DNA from: Zonotrichia leucophrys gambelii
Lineage: Eukaryota; Chordata; Aves; Passeriformes; Passerellidae
Reading direction: 5' to 3'
DNA: 64,000 bases
NCBI RefSeq assembly: GCF_028769735.1
Contig: NC_088172.1
Span: 56,141,075 to 56,205,074 of the forward strand
The translations under genes and the position numbers were made by a program. How positions within the stretch are numbered: position 1 is the first letter of the stretch; each line of letters starts with the position of its first letter. The notes below the pieces were generated by a model. It worked only from the letters and a program-made list of their open reading frames with translations. It did no database searches and had not been told where the DNA came from. Below are positions 24,101 to 38,300 of this stretch, in pieces.

Positions 24101-27100
24101 GCCAGCAGAATTAATTAGAACTGAGTGTGCTCAGCCTATTTTTATAAACTGAGACTTACAAATTAAGACATAGAGTTTACATAAAGTAAAGAAGCACTAG
24201 GAAAAGAAAAATGGAAACTAACCAGAGTAAAGAAATTTCTAAGGCTAGTCCCTTGGGTTGTATTTTGGCACACTGTAAAGAATTGGTGGGCTATGGAGGA
24301 ACTGAAAATAAAAGGAATTTAATTCCATTTTGTAAACAGGTGTGACCGCGTTATAGGCCAGAAGGAGTTGTTAGATGGCCACCGGCTGGAACCTTAGACT
24401 GTGACATTTTATTGCAGCTGATGTTATTTTTAGGAAGGGAGCAGAAATGGTAGGAAGTAACATATGCTGATATGTTCTTTACTCTCTGGAATCATCCTGA
24501 GGGGCAGAGAGATTGCAGAATTAAACCTTCCTCTGATCCCCTGGTATTGGCCCTTGAGAAGAAATAGAGGGAAACCCAAACGATGTCGCAGTACTTGTTC
24601 AATAAATCAACATTGAACCCATCCTTACAAAGTTTATCATAAGGAGGCACAAGAACAGGAATTAGCTGACCTGTTTAGGCCTCCTCCTAAAAAAGACAAG
24701 AGCAATCAGGAGAGGATGCAGGCTTGGAAGGACTGGCGACCCTAATTCCAACTCCAGTTTCTTCTCCCCCACATAGCCCCACAGCATTTCAGACTAGGAA
24801 GCAGTAAAGGAAGCACTAAAGAAACAAGCTAAGCTCTCTGCTCCTCCACTTATTATTGAATCACATAAACCATTATTAGTGTTATATCCTCCATTACATT
24901 ATAGTGACAGTGAAGATGAGGAGCCCTCCCCAAATGGTCCCATGGCATCCCCCACCAGAAAATAAACAAAAGAAAAAATACAAGCACCTTTATGGGCGGC
25001 AATAGGACCTGAAGGAAGGAGGATGTAAGTTAAAATCCTGTTTTCTACTATTGATTTAGAGGCATGGGAAAGGCTTGCCAAGAACTACTGGAGCGATCTG
25101 ATAGGCATGGCTAAACAATTAAAATATATGATGAAACAACACAACCCAGATTGGGCTGACATTCTATTACTGCTAAATGCTTTGACTGAGACAGAGAAGC
25201 AGTTAATTTTGAAAACAGCCGGGAATTTAGTAGAGGATGCTTGTAGAACAGCACAACTTCATGTTAAGGAATTTTTTCCCCTCCAGGATCCATGATGGGA
25301 TCCAAATAAACCAGAAGATTTGGCAAAACTGGAACATTATCGAGACCTTATAATAAAAAGAATGGAGAGGGCAATCTCTAAAACCATAAACTGGCTGGCC
25401 CTATGTAAAGTGAAACAAGGTCCTTCTGAAAGTCCTTCTGAATTTTTACATCACTTGCATAAGGCAATGAGTCATTATACATCTTTAGATCCTTATTCTC
25501 AGGACAGGATACAAAAGTTAGCAAATTTAGTTTTGAGACAGTCCACAGGGTACATTAGGCATGAGCCTCAGAAGATCCAGGGGCCAAGGGGGTGAAATTT
25601 AGAAAACTTATTAGAAGAGGCATGGACGGTTTTTAGCAATGGAGAGGAAGGATACAAACAAGGGATGAGAAAACTAGTAGAAGTAGTGAGAGAAGGAGGA
25701 AAAGGGAGACGTGGGCAAGGACCACCAAAATAAGGTCTGCCTCGGCTTGGGAAAGATCAGTGTGCAGGAAAATTGGTCACTGGTAAAACCAATGTCTGGA
25801 ATGGAGAGAAAGCGATGAACAAAGAAGAGGAAACCCCAAAAGGGAAGGGGTGGTTGTGCAGGTCAAAGCAGACTGAGGGGGATGAGAGGGTCGCACTCTA
25901 GTAGATCCTCTGGTTAAAATCAAGCTAGGGAATAAAGGAAAGAAAATGGAGTTTTTGGTAGACATGGGAGAAACATATTTGATATTAAATAAAGCTTTAA
26001 TGCCTATAATAGACAATTGTGTTATGGTAAAGAGGGCAACTGGTCAATCTGAAAAAGCATAATTTTGCAAACCATTAAAATATAAACTTGGAAAGCAAGA
26101 GGGAATTCACAGATTGTCAGATGTGCCCAGCACTCCAAAGGCACTGTTGGGTAGGGATTTGTTGGAGCAGCTAGAAATAAAACTCATATTTAAAAATGGG
26201 GAGGTTACTTTGGAGGTTAAAGACCAACAGTAGGTAGAAATGTTGAGTTTAATATTACAATTAATGAAACAATGAATAAGACCAGTACTGAAGATGAAGA
26301 AAAGGTTAACAAGAAAATAATGGATCAGGTATTTCCTGGGGTATGGGCTTCTAGTGTATCAGGAAGGGCAAGGAACGCACCCCCTGTGGAGGTCAGGCTT
26401 CAAAAAGGAAAGCGCTCTGAAGGTAGCTATCATGCACATCAAGGCACACCAGAAAGTGAGCTCTGAGCGTATCTGAGTGAAACTGGAGTGTATCCCACTC
26501 AGCTTTAATTCCAGATGGACAAATTTTTCTAGAAGGTGAGCCAAAGTATAACAAGGACAAGAGACTTATTGAGACTGAGAATGGGAAATACAATCAGGAA
26601 AGATAGGCCATTACACAAGAAGGGAAAGGAAAACTTTTAGTCGTTTCCTATTTGTTTTGGTCACTATTAAAACAGGAGCATCAGAAAACCCACTGGGAAA
26701 TAGACATTTTGTATAATTACTTAAAAGATAGGATTGTAGCCAGAAATTTACAAGGTACAGTTATTCAAGTGACCGAATAATGCAGTCTTTTGCCTCCAAA
26801 CTAACCCCAAAAATATTCCCAAATCAAAACTTGGACAAACTGGAAGAGGCTATGGGCCTGGGCAACAGTGGCAAACTGATTTTTCAGAACTTCCCAGGGA
26901 AGGGGGTATCGGCATCTATTGGTACTGACAGATACCTTTTCAGAATGGCTGGAAGCCTTTACTTCCAGACTGCCAAGGTGCAAGAGGTAACTAAAGTACT
27001 GTTACAAGAGATAACAGTATACCACGCTTTGGAGTCCCAGCCACAATATCTTCAGATAGAGGGCCACACTTCATTTCAAAAATTGTACAGCAAATTAGCT

Positions 27101-30100
27101 GCCAGTTGGGCATACATTGGGAACTCCATACTCCATATCATCCCCAGTCAAGTGTCCAAGTGGAGAAAATGAATCATATAATCACGCAACAAATTATAAG
27201 GCTATGGCAAGAAGCAAAATTACCTTGGCCCCAGGCTCTTCCATTAGTATTACTGTGAATCTAGACTAAACCAAGGGCAAAAGAAAAATTAAGTCCTTTT
27301 TGAGATATTATATGGAAGGCCATAGAGGGTACAAGAGGAAACACCAACCCCACCAGGGAAAGAAACCCTACACAGCTACATGATGGCCTTAAACAAATAA
27401 CTCAGAAATTGAGAAGCATGTGGCTGGGATTTGGAGCAGGGAATTAGATGGACCAGTACATGACATACAGCCTGGAGATTAAGTATATGTCAACTCTATT
27501 GCAGAGCCACAGGGGAAGGACCATTCCAAGTGCTTCTCACCACTTTTACTGCAATCAAGGACAAAGAACAGAATGCCTGGATCCACCACACCCGAGTGAA
27601 AAAGGATCCAGAAGGTGTTTGGAAAATTACACCGGGTGGTAATGAACTGAAATAAAAGCTTACTTGGGAAGATAAGTACATTGTAAGAAGAAAAGTTAAT
27701 CCAGTTTGTATTTAAAATGACTTTGTTTCAAAGAATGGCAAGTACAGTTTGGAAATTTGTGGCCTTCACGATCATAGCTATGACCATGACTGAAGTTAAT
27801 GCAGTACCACGTATGTACAATGCAACTGATATACACACTTGTCGAGGAAAAGCTTATGACTCTTACTCCCGTAAGGCTCTATCAAAAATGCTGAGAGTCA
27901 CAAATGCATCTGTTTGGGAAGGGAGAAATGTCTGGGGATGTGAATATGCGTTTGTTCAGGATGGGTTCCATGAATTCTACCAAGAACCAATGGAACTCAT
28001 CCGGATTAGCCCTGAATGTTGTGACAAATGCTTAAGCAACTGTCCTGAATTCAGACTCAAAATAGAAGGATGTGCAGACAAGAACCACAGAATTGACTAT
28101 AATATAACTCAAGTCTGTGTTGTTCCTTGGAAGCATACAATTAGAACAACCAGAACAACCAATTAGCCTCTACCAAGACAGACTGCCCATACTCAGACTA
28201 CACTCATTCAGATCCTAAAAGAGATAATTTGACCTATAATAACCAAAATAGGACCATATGCTATTAAAAAGACTGGAATCCAAAGGCTACTGCTTAATCC
28301 AAAATGGCCCCTGAAGCGAGTAGAAATGGCAGTGCAGGTAAATGCTTCTGCCATTAAACTGGAGTGTACCCCATTTCTTAAGACCTCTTTTATGGATGAG
28401 ACCACTTGGTTACAGAAGTGTATACCATATACGCTCAGACGAAAAAGAGATTTGACTGGATTATTAAGAACAGGAGTGGAGGTTTTGAATACAATATATT
28501 CAGAGATATTAATGAACAAATTAACTGCAGCTGGTAGTGACACAATTAAGTCACAACAGCCTTTATAATCTCCTTTATTAGCTTTAGGTACCACCCAGTG
28601 GAAAGTGTCCAAGATACTGCCAGAATGGGAGAATATAGAAGAATGGGACCATGAATTGATAATCAACACCTTGGGTACAGCTACTGAGAATATTTCTTTA
28701 GTTCTTAGGTGTGTACAAGCACAATTATGGATGGAATCAGTGGCTGCCTCAGTTATAAAGGAAAGTGGAGAAGGCACCTTTCCTGCTGAGATCTGCAAAA
28801 TTGTTTGGGTTAAATCTTCTGACTTAGAAAGAGAACTTCAGTCTTGGTGGGTTTTGGTCAATTTTACCTATGATCCTGTCACAAGTGTAGTACTGCTTTT
28901 GTTTTCACTATACATAATGCATCAGAGGATTTAATATACCCAAGAGTTGCTTTAAGTTTGAATCATGAAGGAACTGTACTGTATCCTTCTGAACACAGAA
29001 CATGGACACAGAAGGTTGAAGGGAAGTGGCAGACTATTAATACAGAGTCATGTGCCACAAGAAGACAATTAGGATTTATACATGAGGGAAATATGAATAA
29101 TGATCAAGATACTTGTCTGGACACACAACAAAGCATTTGTCACTCTGAGGTTCATTCAGTCAACAAGACAACCCTGCTTGTATATATAAGTCAAGGTCGT
29201 GCATGCCTCAAAATAGCATGTTCCACTTTAGAGGTAGACAAGCTCACCATAAGTGAAACACAATTTAATCTGTGCATTTGTGACTTTGCCAGAATTGAAG
29301 GATGTGATTTCTCCTATCAGGCACCTGCTGTATCACATCACTATCTAAAGGCAAATTTGACTACTATGCAAGAAATATCACCTGTACCTACAGGAATTAA
29401 TTTAACTTTAGTCAAACAGTTATCAAAACATGAAGATCTAAAGGAAATTCTTGAAGAAATTAAAATTATGGGAAAGAAGATCTGAATTACAATACATTGT
29501 GACACAGAGACCATACGGAGGGTCTTTAAAATGTTAGAGGAAGATATGTCTCACCATTAGTGGGATGTACTTTCTGGATGGTCACCAAAACCAATGGGTA
29601 TACTTAAAGCTTTAGTTCACCCAATTATTGTTTTATTGACTTTAGTTAGCATAAGTTTGATTTTGTCTGTTGTAATGATTGTTTCAAATTTGAGGATGAT
29701 ACAATCACTGGCAAACTTAACTTCATTATCAAAACGTAGGTGTGGTTTTAAGAGATTCTTATCACATGACTTGGTTAGAGGAAGAAGAATCTGTGTATCA
29801 GTAAAAGAATTTACTAACTTTGCAGAGAAACAGGGGAATGAATCAAGGGATTAAGTTAGAAATGTAGCTTTCTTAAGTTAGAAATGTAGTAAGATGAAGG
29901 CCATATATTTTGATTAAGGTCTTAACAAGGAGATTAGGAAAACAGCAATTATTATCAGATGGGGATAATTGAAGTGAAGACAATATATCCTGTATTTGAC
30001 TTAGCTGTACTCTTAGAAATTACAGGGAATATATGAAGAATTCTAAAAGGGTAGGAACAACAAATACACCTGGCTTCTAACAATGATTGGGCCCAGGAGA

Positions 30101-33100
30101 GGGAGTTTGGACCATGACCAAGAGGTCACAAAGTCCTGGCAACCAAAATAAAGGTGAAGAATTTACTATGAGGAAGACCCCTTACTTCATCTTCAGAAGG
30201 CCACTGACCCAATTCAAGAAGATGACTGCGCAGCCGTAATGAACATTCAGCTCATTGTAATACCAAGTGGGAGCAGGTGATGCATATGTATAGGTGTCTG
30301 TGTGTCTTTATGAATATGTAGAGCTTTTGTAGATATATGGAGAAGCTACAGTTCTGGAAGTTTGCACATGTCTTTGGAGGACTACCTCCCAGTGTGCCCA
30401 GTGTGCTGAATAAACATGTCACTTTTCAACTTTAATTAGCTGAAGAGTCTTCTGTCCGTGCACCAGCTGTACTGTTGTGAAGGTCTCCTGAGCCCAGAAG
30501 CCATAAGGCTGCATTCCTCTACTGCTTGGCGCTGTACGTTCTAGTTCATCCAGCACCTGATTAATGCACAACCCATATAAACCATACAAATAATCAAGAG
30601 ACAAATGCTGCTTGTTTTTTCTGGAGGTCATAGTGCTTTTTATGGACTTCAGAAATTCACTGTTTATTTCATTAGACCACAGGGCCTAAGTTTGGAAAGA
30701 TTTAAACAATTATTCTTTATCTTTGTAGACTGTAACTCAATACTGGTATTTTTTTTCTGTTAAAGGCATGCCTGCCAATACCAACTCTAAAAGATTTTCA
30801 CTCCTTTACTTCAGCTGTGGTCTAGAAAGTAGTTTTATGTTAGCTCTCAGAAATACACAATGCCTATATTACGAATTTCAGGAAAATCAAACTCAAAATA
30901 TTGTTATCTTGCCCTAAGAGAGGGGTTATATTTTTCTTATATATGAACTGTATCTTTTACACAAAGAAGGTGACAGGACCTGAACTTCCAAGCTCTGTGT
31001 GAACATGTGGGTGTGTGTAACCAACAAAGAAACAATAAAACTATGAAGTTTTCCCTCCTTCTTGCTTTCAGCAGTTGGCAAAATTTGCAGCAACACATAG
31101 AAGAAACAATTGATTAGCTCTGGATTTACTACTTTCAATGCACTTACCAGTGTCATCATCAAAGTCAGACAGGATGCACTCAATCCCATCCTCACTGCTG
31201 GCTGACTGTTCCTGCGCTCTTCGGGGCAAGTTAACCAGCCGGCCACTGAGGAAGATGGGTTTCAAGGGCATTTTATAGATTTTGGCTAACAACTTGGAAG
31301 GGTGGAGAAGAGGGGAGAGAGAAAAGAAGAGGAGGTAAATATCCATGGGAAAGTTTGTAAAAGCAATCACATAAAACACAGGTTTGTAAAATAAAATAAA
31401 ATAAAAGGTATGCAAACACAATTAGAGGCCAGAAGTCTTCCGTTCACTGACAAGTAAAACGTTGTGGGTAAAGAGAGGGAGAGCAGCAATTTAAATAACA
31501 CATTTCTGAGATGGGAGTGTGCTCTCATCTCATTTGTGAAGGGCAAAGGTTACAATTCCCTGATTGCATCTATGGCCTACAAAGCTCTGTTAGCCGTACT
31601 ATTGCAGGGATAATACCAGCATTTAATCAGTTCTTTCTAAGTAAATAATGTACTTGCAATATACAGACAAGATTTTTTTTTAGTCATTCCTGTTTTACTT
31701 TTAATGGCAAGTTAAAAGGTACAACAAGATATAAATGTCTGCTTCTAAGGAGGAGAAAATATTTCTCCCTCACTGTGAACAGGAGTTTGTAAGGATGAGG
31801 AATAGAAATGTGGTACAAATAGTGTATAGACAGAACATACATTAGATACATACACAGATGTTTACTAATTTTTTTAGATGAACAAGATAGCAAGTTGAGT
31901 TTGGTATATCTGCTGTTTATTATTGTGAGTTGCCTTATTCTTCCCTTCTTTTTCTCAGTCTGCATACTGAATCCACCCATTATCTCTGAATTTAGATATT
32001 AAGTACTTTCAGCAATGATAGTATCCTTTCTTGTGCTTTTGTATTGTACTCAGAAAAACATGGCCTGGGTCCAACAAAAAGACCTGCAGGTGCTACAGAA
32101 ATACAAATAACATTAAAAAATCAGACAAAAATTGTCCAGGTAACCCTGGATAATAATATATGCTGTGTGCAAGAAGATTAGAGGAAACATGCCAGCATTC
32201 TAATTATAAGAGATTTGACCTGAGATATGTCTGCATGGTACAAATAAGCTGCTTCTGCATTTCAGAGGGTGCAACCTCTTGTATTTAAAATAAAAGAATT
32301 CTCAACTTCTTGTTTTTTGGTTTTTTTGGTCTTTCATTCACAACACTGTTTATGGTAACTGTTTAAATAAGAATGAATTTAGCTTTGAATTATGTTACTA
32401 CGATGTTTTCAACATTCACGTTTTCTCACTTGCTCAATGGGTCTGAGTTTTTTCCTACCTTCTCAGTTTTCCCACTGCTAACTGGCCTGGAAGGTATGAT
32501 ATTCCCTCAGATTCCCACTGTCCATTTGGCAGTGCAGGGTATTACCATCAGGACTCTGTTGAGTTCATACAAATCATCCAATGACTGATGCAAAGCCTGC
32601 AGGTTGGAATTATTTCCCAGGCCAGGTTAGTGCCTGTGTAAGATTGTTCATCATACCTGAGAACATCTCCTGAGGTAATCAAGTGCGGGAAGGCACAAGT
32701 CTGTAGATGCAGATCCTGATCCTGGCACACAGTCACCCATCTCCTTACAATCTACTTCCCCTGGGGACAGGAAAGGCAGCATTGGGAAGGACAGAAGAAA
32801 AACAGTAAGTAGAGCATTAATTTTCTTTTCTCATTCAGTTACACCCTAATAAACAGAATCCAGAAAACATCCTTTGTTTGATCTTCTTAGATGACAACCA
32901 GGTGATCCACACACAAACAATACAGTAATACTGGTCATAGTTTGTACACAAATTTTTATATGAATAAATACTTTAATAAACATATGCCTATTTAATATTT
33001 CTTTAGTAGAGTCTTTGGAAATTCTAATAATCATATATTGTATTATCTGCCATATTGACTCCATTCCACTGTCTTCCATGGGTGTAGGAATTAATTACTT

Positions 33101-35329
33101 ATATTAAGCATTGCTCAGTTACTGAAGTATTTTTTTCTATTCATTTGTACCCCACTGCCCCGGAAAATTCTTCTACCACAAGTTCTTCCTATTAGTTTAT
33201 TTACAGCTTAAATCCATCATTTTATATTTTGTATACTACACTTCCTTCTGCTGTCTAATGCAGGCATCAAGTCTCACAGTATGACTGTATGACACACATC
33301 CTTCAACTGTATGACACATATCCTCAGGTCCTAGTGCCTCTGTTGATGGTACTCCTAACTTCAATCGGCACACTGCTCCTCTCAGTCCAGCTTCACTAAG
33401 GGAATTCAATAAGCAGAGCAGTTCCAAGGCATCCTGCTGCACAGCTCCTCTCTGGGTAACTCCATTCACTCCATCATTTTCCCTGTCTGCCAGTCTGCCT
33501 GTCTCATCTCAGCTAAAGTTCTGTCCACCTTAGAACACTTGGCTCAAAACCATTTTTCCAGTTTAGCCAAATACTTCTCCTTCAGTGCCAAATCTGGAGC
33601 GTGACTAAATGCCTACCGACATTAACATTTTCTTGCCTTAAAAAGTTATTCCTCTCATAAAGAGCACAAGATAAATATTAAAAATTTTATTAGATTCTAC
33701 TTGTTCTCCTTTCTCTATATTTATTTGCTTTTTCTATGCTCTTAACTATTCCCTCCATAATGTATTTTAAAGTTTTGTCTACTATTGAGATCAGTCAAGA
33801 CAGCCAATGAAGTTTGAATCCTTTAGTTTTACTAAAAAATGCACATAGTATGGCATTGTATTTGTTGATATTTCCCATAGTCCTATTACCTTTAATAAAA
33901 AAAAGACCTTGATTTTTGATATGTAACCACAATGGGGTCAAAATTGTCTTATGAATGCAAGAAACGTAAAGAAATATAAGACAGGCTTTTAAGCTCTGCA
34001 GAAAAAAACATGAGTTCCCTCTATTGGTACTGGACATGTAAGTTTACTTCTCTTTTGTAGTAATAACTACAATTACAACTACATCACAAGGTGAATTCTT
34101 CCCCCATTTAAATCAGTGGTGAAATAGGTCAATGAGACAAGAGTAACATTAAAGAGTAGGTCTTCTGCAGTTAGGTGCTTCATTTAAATCAAAATGAGTT
34201 ACTCACAGACCTAGATTGTAAGACGTGTTGGTTTATTTCCAACCATCTCTGTGAATTAATTTTCACATTCTCATCTCTGTGAATTAGCATTCATATAGAA
34301 ACCAAAAGCTCAATTTTATCACTGCTTAGAAGTTCTGTAATTTACATCCACAAAAAAACCCCAACATTGTCACAGTTCAGTGAAAAGTGTCAAACTCTAA
34401 CGATCAAGGCAAGCCACGGATCACCAGCATGGGTGCAGAACGACCCAGCACCATTTGCCTTTGTTCTGAAGGCTGGTGAAGCATGACAATTACTCTGCAG
34501 GGTCACCCTGACACGCTGTGCCTGGTCTCTGCTGCTCACAGTGTAAAACATGCCCTGCTGTTGCAAACAATCCATGTTGTCTCTGCACAATGCCAGGCCA
34601 TTTCTGCAATATTCTAGGTTTGGATACTTTTTTGTTTTATTATTTACATGAATATAAAAAAATCCTGGTGTAAACTAAGATCAAATTAAGAAGCAGACAC
34701 TTAATAGTGAGATGCATCTTTACTGCTATAAAAACTCGAAGAACCGATAGTATTAAAAATGTTACAGAAATAATCCCTTGGTCTTGATTTATTTTATTTT
34801 TTTAAAGCATTCTGGACTCAACATCTTCAATGCCCCTCTCTTTCCTGCCATGTTACATATTACATAATTGAATTATTCTCTTCTGTGGGATATCATGACT
34901 TAATAGGAAAATATTTACCCAGTCCTTTGACAAACTTCATAAGGCACATAATATAACTGGTGGCAGCGTTGGCAAAGACCTGGATGTTGTCTGTGTTTAG
35001 AAATGCTTCAAAGACATCAAACACTGGAGCTTGGCGTTTCCCTGCGGAGATAACAAGGTGAGAACTCTTCCTCACACCTCCTTAAAAATAATTTTCCAAC
35101 CATTTTTCAACAATTTAACTGAATCTGCAGAATCTTTTCTATTCTGGGCAGAGACAGAAATAATCTTTAAAGTAAAACCTTCTCTTGCTCCTGGGGCAAC
35201 TTGTGTAGCCTTTCATAAGAAGTGACAGACTCCCCCCTTTGTCCAGTCTATGACAAATACCAGTTTATGCCTGCTCAAATGGTAGGAGCAGGTTTGAGCT
35301 CTTGAACTCAGGAGCTAATACTTCTGAGG

Positions 35330-35388
<59 letters not shown>

Positions 35389-38300
35389 TCTTTGGTGGAG
35401 ATTTCTGTTTAGTTTCTGGTTTAGTTTTTGATAACTTCCAAGATTACATCAATCATTCAGACTATAGAGTAACAAAATAGCGTTGATTTTCCAAAGTAGA
35501 TTATTGTCTTCAAAAGCTGTGTACACCAGCATTCAGCATCAACCATAACAGATCTAAATGACTAGGTTTAGAAGGAAAACCATATCCCTTACGTGTGACT
35601 TGTCACATTTAAACATGCCTTCTAATGGGGCTAAAGAACAGAAAAAAATGGATTTTACCATATTAACACATTTCCATACAGCAAACATTTCCAGGAAGGA
35701 TGCACACTCTTACAGAAATGTGGTCTGTAATAGCACTAGGAATCTGTAAGCTTTGTGATCAAATGCCTGGACAAGCACTTGCCCAGATTATCATATTAAG
35801 TTACCCTGAGGTACAAGAGCAATAGGTTTCATACAATAGGGAAGACAGTTCACAAGAGACATGCTGCTTGGATACAGTCCTTTTTCCAGTAAGACAGTGA
35901 CAAATGCTCAGCCAAGCTCAGTACCCTTACACTACTGTCTTGCTCAGACTTGTTCAAGTAGGTTTTTTCTCATTCAAATAATTTTCTCATTCTTTCTCAT
36001 TCAAATAATTTGTTAGCATGTAGAGGACAAAAGGTCAGAACAATATATCTGCTTTCCTTCCTACCCCAACAATTAAGTCAGATGCTTTGGTACAGTTCTG
36101 GAGTATTGTAGTGCCACTTTGAGTTTAGGCATTTAAATATATTGAGTTAGTTACTGTGTCCCCCAGGGAATCAAAAGCATATTTGAAACAGTGCAGGAAG
36201 TCCTTACCCATAGAGTATTCTCCTACGAGGTACTCCTTGACCTCTGACTTGCTGCTGCTGTGCACTGTTTCCAGGGCACTGAACAGGGGTCTCCATCCCG
36301 ACTGGATCTGGGTAGAACACATTTCCACCAACTCTCCTATAGACGTGATCACCTGCAGCCAGTGTAGGAGGGGTTAAAATAAAAGAATCAAAAACCAGAA
36401 CAGATATACAGATGGATCTTCAGAAGGAATGTCTTTAAACACATTCCTAGACCTCATTATGACAATCTAGATTAGTTTACTCTTTAAATTTTTTTAGATA
36501 GTAGAAAATCTTTATTTAATTGCTTTAAGCCAGGTCTACTGTCTCTGTGCTCTGCCACAATGCTGAATTAGGTAGGCAGAGCACTCCTAATTCCTAAATT
36601 CCTAATTCCTTGAAGATGATTAAAGGGCAGCATTTGAAGGGAATCTGGGAAACAGTCTCAGGTGGACCAAGTGCACTCTGGAAACCATTCTTATGGGCAT
36701 GGAGACCAGATACAGACCCATTGATCAGAGCTAACTTGCCTGGTCTTGGACATCCTCATCACACAGTTCCAGCTGCATGATGCGCTCAAAGGGGCGGAAA
36801 AGTGCCTCGTTGAAGTGAAAGTGAGAAGGCTCGTTCCAGTCCATCAGCACTTCCGTGAGGATGTCATGGATGAAGGAGACAGCCTTCTGAGACACGTGTC
36901 TCTCCTTGTGACAGGCAGCCTGCAGGGAAAGGAGAAGGATTAGACTGTGTCCAAGCAAAAAATTTGCTTTCAGTCAGACACTTTCAAGGGAGGTAAGCAC
37001 TACAGGTTACTGAACCTTCAAAACAGCTTCATCACTGATGTGACCAGGGATCCCACTGTAATGAAAACAGAAGACTACTGCCCTGGAAACAGATGACTGA
37101 GACTCTGAGCTGCCTAGAGCTCCACAGATGTATTAAAGTTGGCTGACGATTAAAAACACATAGAGCTAAATATAAATAAATTAAATACTAAAACCCACAG
37201 AACTTGTGTGAAATGTTGTCTTTTGTTTGGACTGTGTCACCCTTTTTCCCTTCCAAAGGTAGCAGCTGAGCTGGCTTTATATGGGAAAAGAAAACCTTCA
37301 TCCTTTTATAGGAAGAATTCCAAGGGTGCAGACCTTAACTGGAATATAAGCAGATGGAGCAGTCACTTAAAGTCCCTTGGGGTGGTTTCAGTTTTTTCTC
37401 CAGGCACAATTTGCATCATATTGCAGAAGTCCAACACCCTGCCCCTGTCCATTTCAGTCACTTACAAGCACACTCTTTGGTGGCAGTACTGCAATATATG
37501 ACACAGTGTATCCAACACAAAGCAGATTTGACAATGTTGAAGGTTGCTATACATTTTAAGAGCTATCAAGCCTTCCTCATCTTTCTCAGCTTTGTGGCTT
37601 TGTGTACACATTCCCATTTTTGTCCCCCATTCCTACCTCTACCAGATGAGGAGCCACCAGGCTCCAGCAGCGCATGAGGTGGAGCAGCGGGCGGGATTTA
37701 CTCCTCACAATTCTGAGCATGGCATCGCCAAGCCGGAATAAGTGAAGAGCACTTCTCCTGTCCTGGGTAGATTTTACTTCACCTACAAGAAAGTATGAGA
37801 ATAAATGGAAGCTAAGCATCAGCTGCTCCTCCACTCCTAAATGTCTGAAGAAGAATTAGAAATTACTGATTAAGTGGTTGATAATTAATAAGCTTTAGTG
37901 GGAGCAAGAAAAAGGAAAAAAAAACCCAAAACCAATATAAAACACAGCCTATGCCTGTGTAGATAAAAGAACAGGAGATGGACCCAAGCTTAAAGGTTAC
38001 TAAATATACTTTAGATGATCACTTTTATTGCAAACATACGAAAGACAAAGGCTTGGAAAAGTCTTGCAGAAAAGTTAAGCAAGGAGTTAAATAAACTGAT
38101 ATTAAGACCCAAAGTCGTAGTTGTGAAAGGTTTTGGTGACATCTACAGGAAAGATTATAAACTGCAAATTATTTGGCTTGGGTATTTAATTTTGTATTTC
38201 TTATTAAGCAAAGGATACAAAGAACAGAATGTAAGAAAATGCTTTTCTGTTCCCCAGTCACTAAGGCTTGTTATTTCTTGTTGAAAGGGATTCCTCTTCC

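Larger units (their letters stand above)
21094..30465 (+). mobile_element. Endogenous retrovirus, class I gag-pol with atypical env, antisense in ARFGEF3 intron
   Basis: A 9.4-kb provirus with two LTRs (about 626 bp each), a candidate PBS, a 2.5-kb leader, then gag, pro, truncated pol and env in the standard order. Gag major-homology region, protease DxG and LLGRDLL motifs, and integrase core are gammaretrovirus-like. All genes are broken by stops and frameshifts, and most of the RT plus RNase H are missing. LTRs differ at roughly 35-40 sites over about 600 aligned bases (counted by eye, about 6%). I see no clean target-site duplication: ACTG precedes the 5' LTR and GCTG follows the 3' LTR. 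Orientation is opposite to the host gene, as is common for fixed intronic ERVs. Confidence 0.93.

Noticed and set aside
28208..28798. 196-codon minus-strand ORF across the env region
   Set aside because: It is the antisense shadow of env (plus frame with RRKR and conserved-looking helices) and has no family features of its own.
31285..31292. Alternative acceptor for w21 at 31285
   Set aside because: It would be phase 1 and incompatible with w20; it could only pair directly with w19 if w20 were skipped.
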